From the NCBI RefSeq assembly GCF_002455975.1, contig NZ_DKLM01000132.1, positions 7,267-13,882 on the forward strand: 6,616 nucleotides of DNA, written 5' to 3'. Below, one piece after another: positions 5,365-6,616 of this stretch. A program made the position numbers and the translations under genes. The notes below the pieces were generated by a model that had not been told where the DNA came from, made no database searches, and was given only the letters and a program-made list of their open reading frames with translations. Each line of letters begins with the position of its first letter. Position 1 is the stretch's first letter. Origin of the DNA: Clostridium sp. UBA6640. GTDB lineage: Bacteria > Bacillota > Clostridia > Clostridiales > Clostridiaceae.

Positions 5365-6216
5365 ATGGATAAAATAACTATTCGTAATATTGTTTTATTT
5401 ATTGTTGTTGTTATTGTTAGCGGGTGGATAGGCGTTCTTGTGGATTATGTACTTACCGATCAACCCCAAGGGGATTCTCTTGGCATGGGGATATGGTTGG
5501 TACTACCTATGCTGGCTGTAATTGCAATCTTTTTATTTTCAAAGGCAAATTGGAAAGATATTGGTTTCATGCCTAATTTCAAAGGAAATATAAAATGGTA
5601 CATGACTTCTGTTTTAATTTTCCCTATTGTAACAATAATCATTTTAATAATCGGATCTATGACAAAATGGATTGACTTGTCAGCACTTAATCTCAAATCT
5701 TTTGTTTGGGTGTTTTGCAGTACGTTGTTAGTTAATTTTATTAAAAATATCTTTGAGGAGACAATTTGGCGTGGGTTTCTAACCTCACGACTTGTCAGAT
5801 TAAATCTTAATGATTGGATGATATATCTCATTGTTGGCTGTGTTTGGGGTATATGGCATCTACCTTATTACTTGGTCTTTTTATCGGATACAGTTATGCA
5901 AGCTGTGTTACCAGGTAGCCGGCCTGTATTTGCTGTTGTTGCTATAATAACAATGTTATGTTGGTCGGTGATGTTTATTGAGATCTATAGGGTTACAAAG
6001 TCGATTTGGCCTTGCGTTATACTTCATATGATAGAAGATTCGCTGATAAATCCTCTAGTTATTTCAGGTTATATTAGTATAGTAGCAGGAAAGGAAATTC
6101 TGATTTCACCAATAAATGGCATTATTACTTCAATTTTTTATTTAGCTGTTGGATTTAGCATAAGAGCTTACAGAAGACAAGCATTAGCTAAAGTTTATGA
6201 GCATAACTTTCACTAG
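5365..6216 (+). CDS. CPBP-family intramembrane glutamic endopeptidase (CAAX/Abi type)
   Basis: The 283-residue protein is a polytopic membrane protein, with hydrophobic segments at about 8-29, 42-58, 79-98, 112-129, 152-171, 186-207, 228-243 and 250-267. The family's three motifs are present in order: EETIWRG at 131-137 (EExxxR: E131, E132, R136), WGIWH at 161-165 (FxxxH type with W replacing F, H165), and HMIED at 221-225 (HxxxN/D: H221, D225). These residues form the active site of the Rce1-like prenyl-protein and abortive-infection group, which cleave substrates within or beside the membrane. Bacterial members have been linked to bacteriocin self-immunity, but nothing nearby looks like a bacteriocin. 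The start is fixed by AAGGAGG at 5353-5359. A membrane protein gene follows after 98 bases. The substrate is not predictable. Confidence 0.88.
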   Translation: MDKITIRNIVLFIVVVIVSGWIGVLVDYVLTDQPQGDSLGMGIWLVLPMLAVIAIFLFSKANWKDIGFMPNFKGNIKWYMTSVLIFPIVTIIILIIGSMTKWIDLSALNLKSFVWVFCSTLLVNFIKNIFEETIWRGFLTSRLVRLNLNDWMIYLIVGCVWGIWHLPYYLVFLSDTVMQAVLPGSRPVFAVVAIITMLCWSVMFIEIYRVTKSIWPCVILHMIEDSLINPLVISGYISIVAGKEILISPINGIITSIFYLAVGFSIRAYRRQALAKVYEHNFH

Positions 6217-6314
6217 TTCAATACATGCTATTCTTATTTAAAGTTATAACTAAAAAATGAATAATTTATAAAAATACCGTATTATTCAAATTGGAATTTA
6301 TAGGAGGTATAGAG

Positions 6315-6616
6315 ATGGATAAATTTCAGGGTAGTCTTCTAAATATTACCTTGGCGACTTTAATGATTTATATATTTTATTCTATGGTAAGTGATGAAAA
6401 GTCATCTAAATGGTTTAAGTGGTACAATCAAATGAATAGTGAGGAACAGAAAAGATACGACCCTAAAATTTCTGTCCATAGATTAAAGAAAGTACTTCTT
6501 TTAATTGTGATGGTAGGAGCTATTGGATTTTTATTATCTTTTCTTGTTTCATCTATTTCAATCATTACTTTTATATTAATTCTAATAATCCTTCTTTTTT
6601 CCATTATATATACAGG
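6315..6616 (+). CDS. DUF3784-like membrane protein, 3' end outside window
   Basis: ATG 6315 follows AGGAGG at 6302-6307 and the frame stays open for 100 codons to the window edge. The visible part has a membrane helix at about 8-25 (ITLATLMIYIFYSMV), a polar stretch with KWYNQMNSEEQKRYDPK (35-51), and two more hydrophobic segments at about 60-78 and 80-99. The 'W-N-M---E---YD-K' loop between membrane helices resembles DUF3784 proteins of Firmicutes; this is recognition by pattern and not verified. The function of that group is unknown to me. The gene may be co-transcribed with the CPBP protease, as no clear terminator lies between them. Confidence 0.68.
   Translation, partial: MDKFQGSLLNITLATLMIYIFYSMVSDEKSSKWFKWYNQMNSEEQKRYDPKISVHRLKKVLLLIVMVGAIGFLLSFLVSSISIITFILILIILLFSIIYT

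Noticed and set aside
5460..5831. Minus-strand ORF of 123 codons
   Set aside because: It lies wholly within the CPBP protease gene, has no ribosome site and resembles no protein I know.
6203..6247. Inverted repeat ATAACTTT / AAAGTTAT as a terminator after the protease
   Set aside because: The 29-base loop, all-AT stem ends and absence of a T run make it unlikely to terminate.
6258..6288. Inverted repeat TGAATAAT / ATTATTCA before the last gene
   Set aside because: An 8-bp AT-only stem with a 15-base loop is expected by chance at this composition.

Overview
The window is AT-rich (roughly 70% A+T by eye), has strong AGGAGG-type ribosome binding sites, and its proteins are rich in I, K, N and E. 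This fits a low-GC Firmicute, most likely a Clostridium or close relative. That assignment is inference from composition and protein style; there is no rRNA or marker gene. Every gene I can support lies on the + strand.

Layout. 2-214: C-terminal end of a nitrilase-superfamily (carbon-nitrogen hydrolase) protein. 289-1014: class I SAM methyltransferase of the SmtA/CmoM type. 1072-1212: possible 46-residue membrane peptide. 1233-2009: GNAT acetyltransferase with a long N-terminal extension. 2011-2336: frameshifted relic of a DJ-1/PfpI-family gene, with an excellent intrinsic terminator inside it. 2405-3424: exported, C-terminally anchored protein with a His-rich YHYH head and about eight G-x3-G repeats. 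3504-3641: 45-codon ORF whose stop codon lies in the stem of a strong terminator. 3764-4003: 79-residue TIGR04540-like protein with its own promoter and terminator. 4043-4144: two related hairpins in tandem. 4228-4959: membrane-anchored TPR-like protein. 4962-5238: decayed GNAT gene. 5365-6216: CPBP/CAAX-type intramembrane protease. 6315-6616: start of a DUF3784-like membrane protein, cut by the window edge.

The genes look like a string of short, mostly independently transcribed accessory units, not one pathway. Promoter-like sequences precede 3764, 4228 and 5365, and terminator-like hairpins follow 2009, 3641 and 4003. Two decayed genes among about eleven coding loci suggest relaxed selection or frequent turnover.

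I did not find a CRISPR array, tRNA, rRNA, transposase, phage structural gene or convincing defence cassette. The least explained items are the YHYH/G-x3-G surface protein, the terminator inside the DJ-1 relic, the twin hairpins, and the 45-codon ORF with its possibly folded leader.
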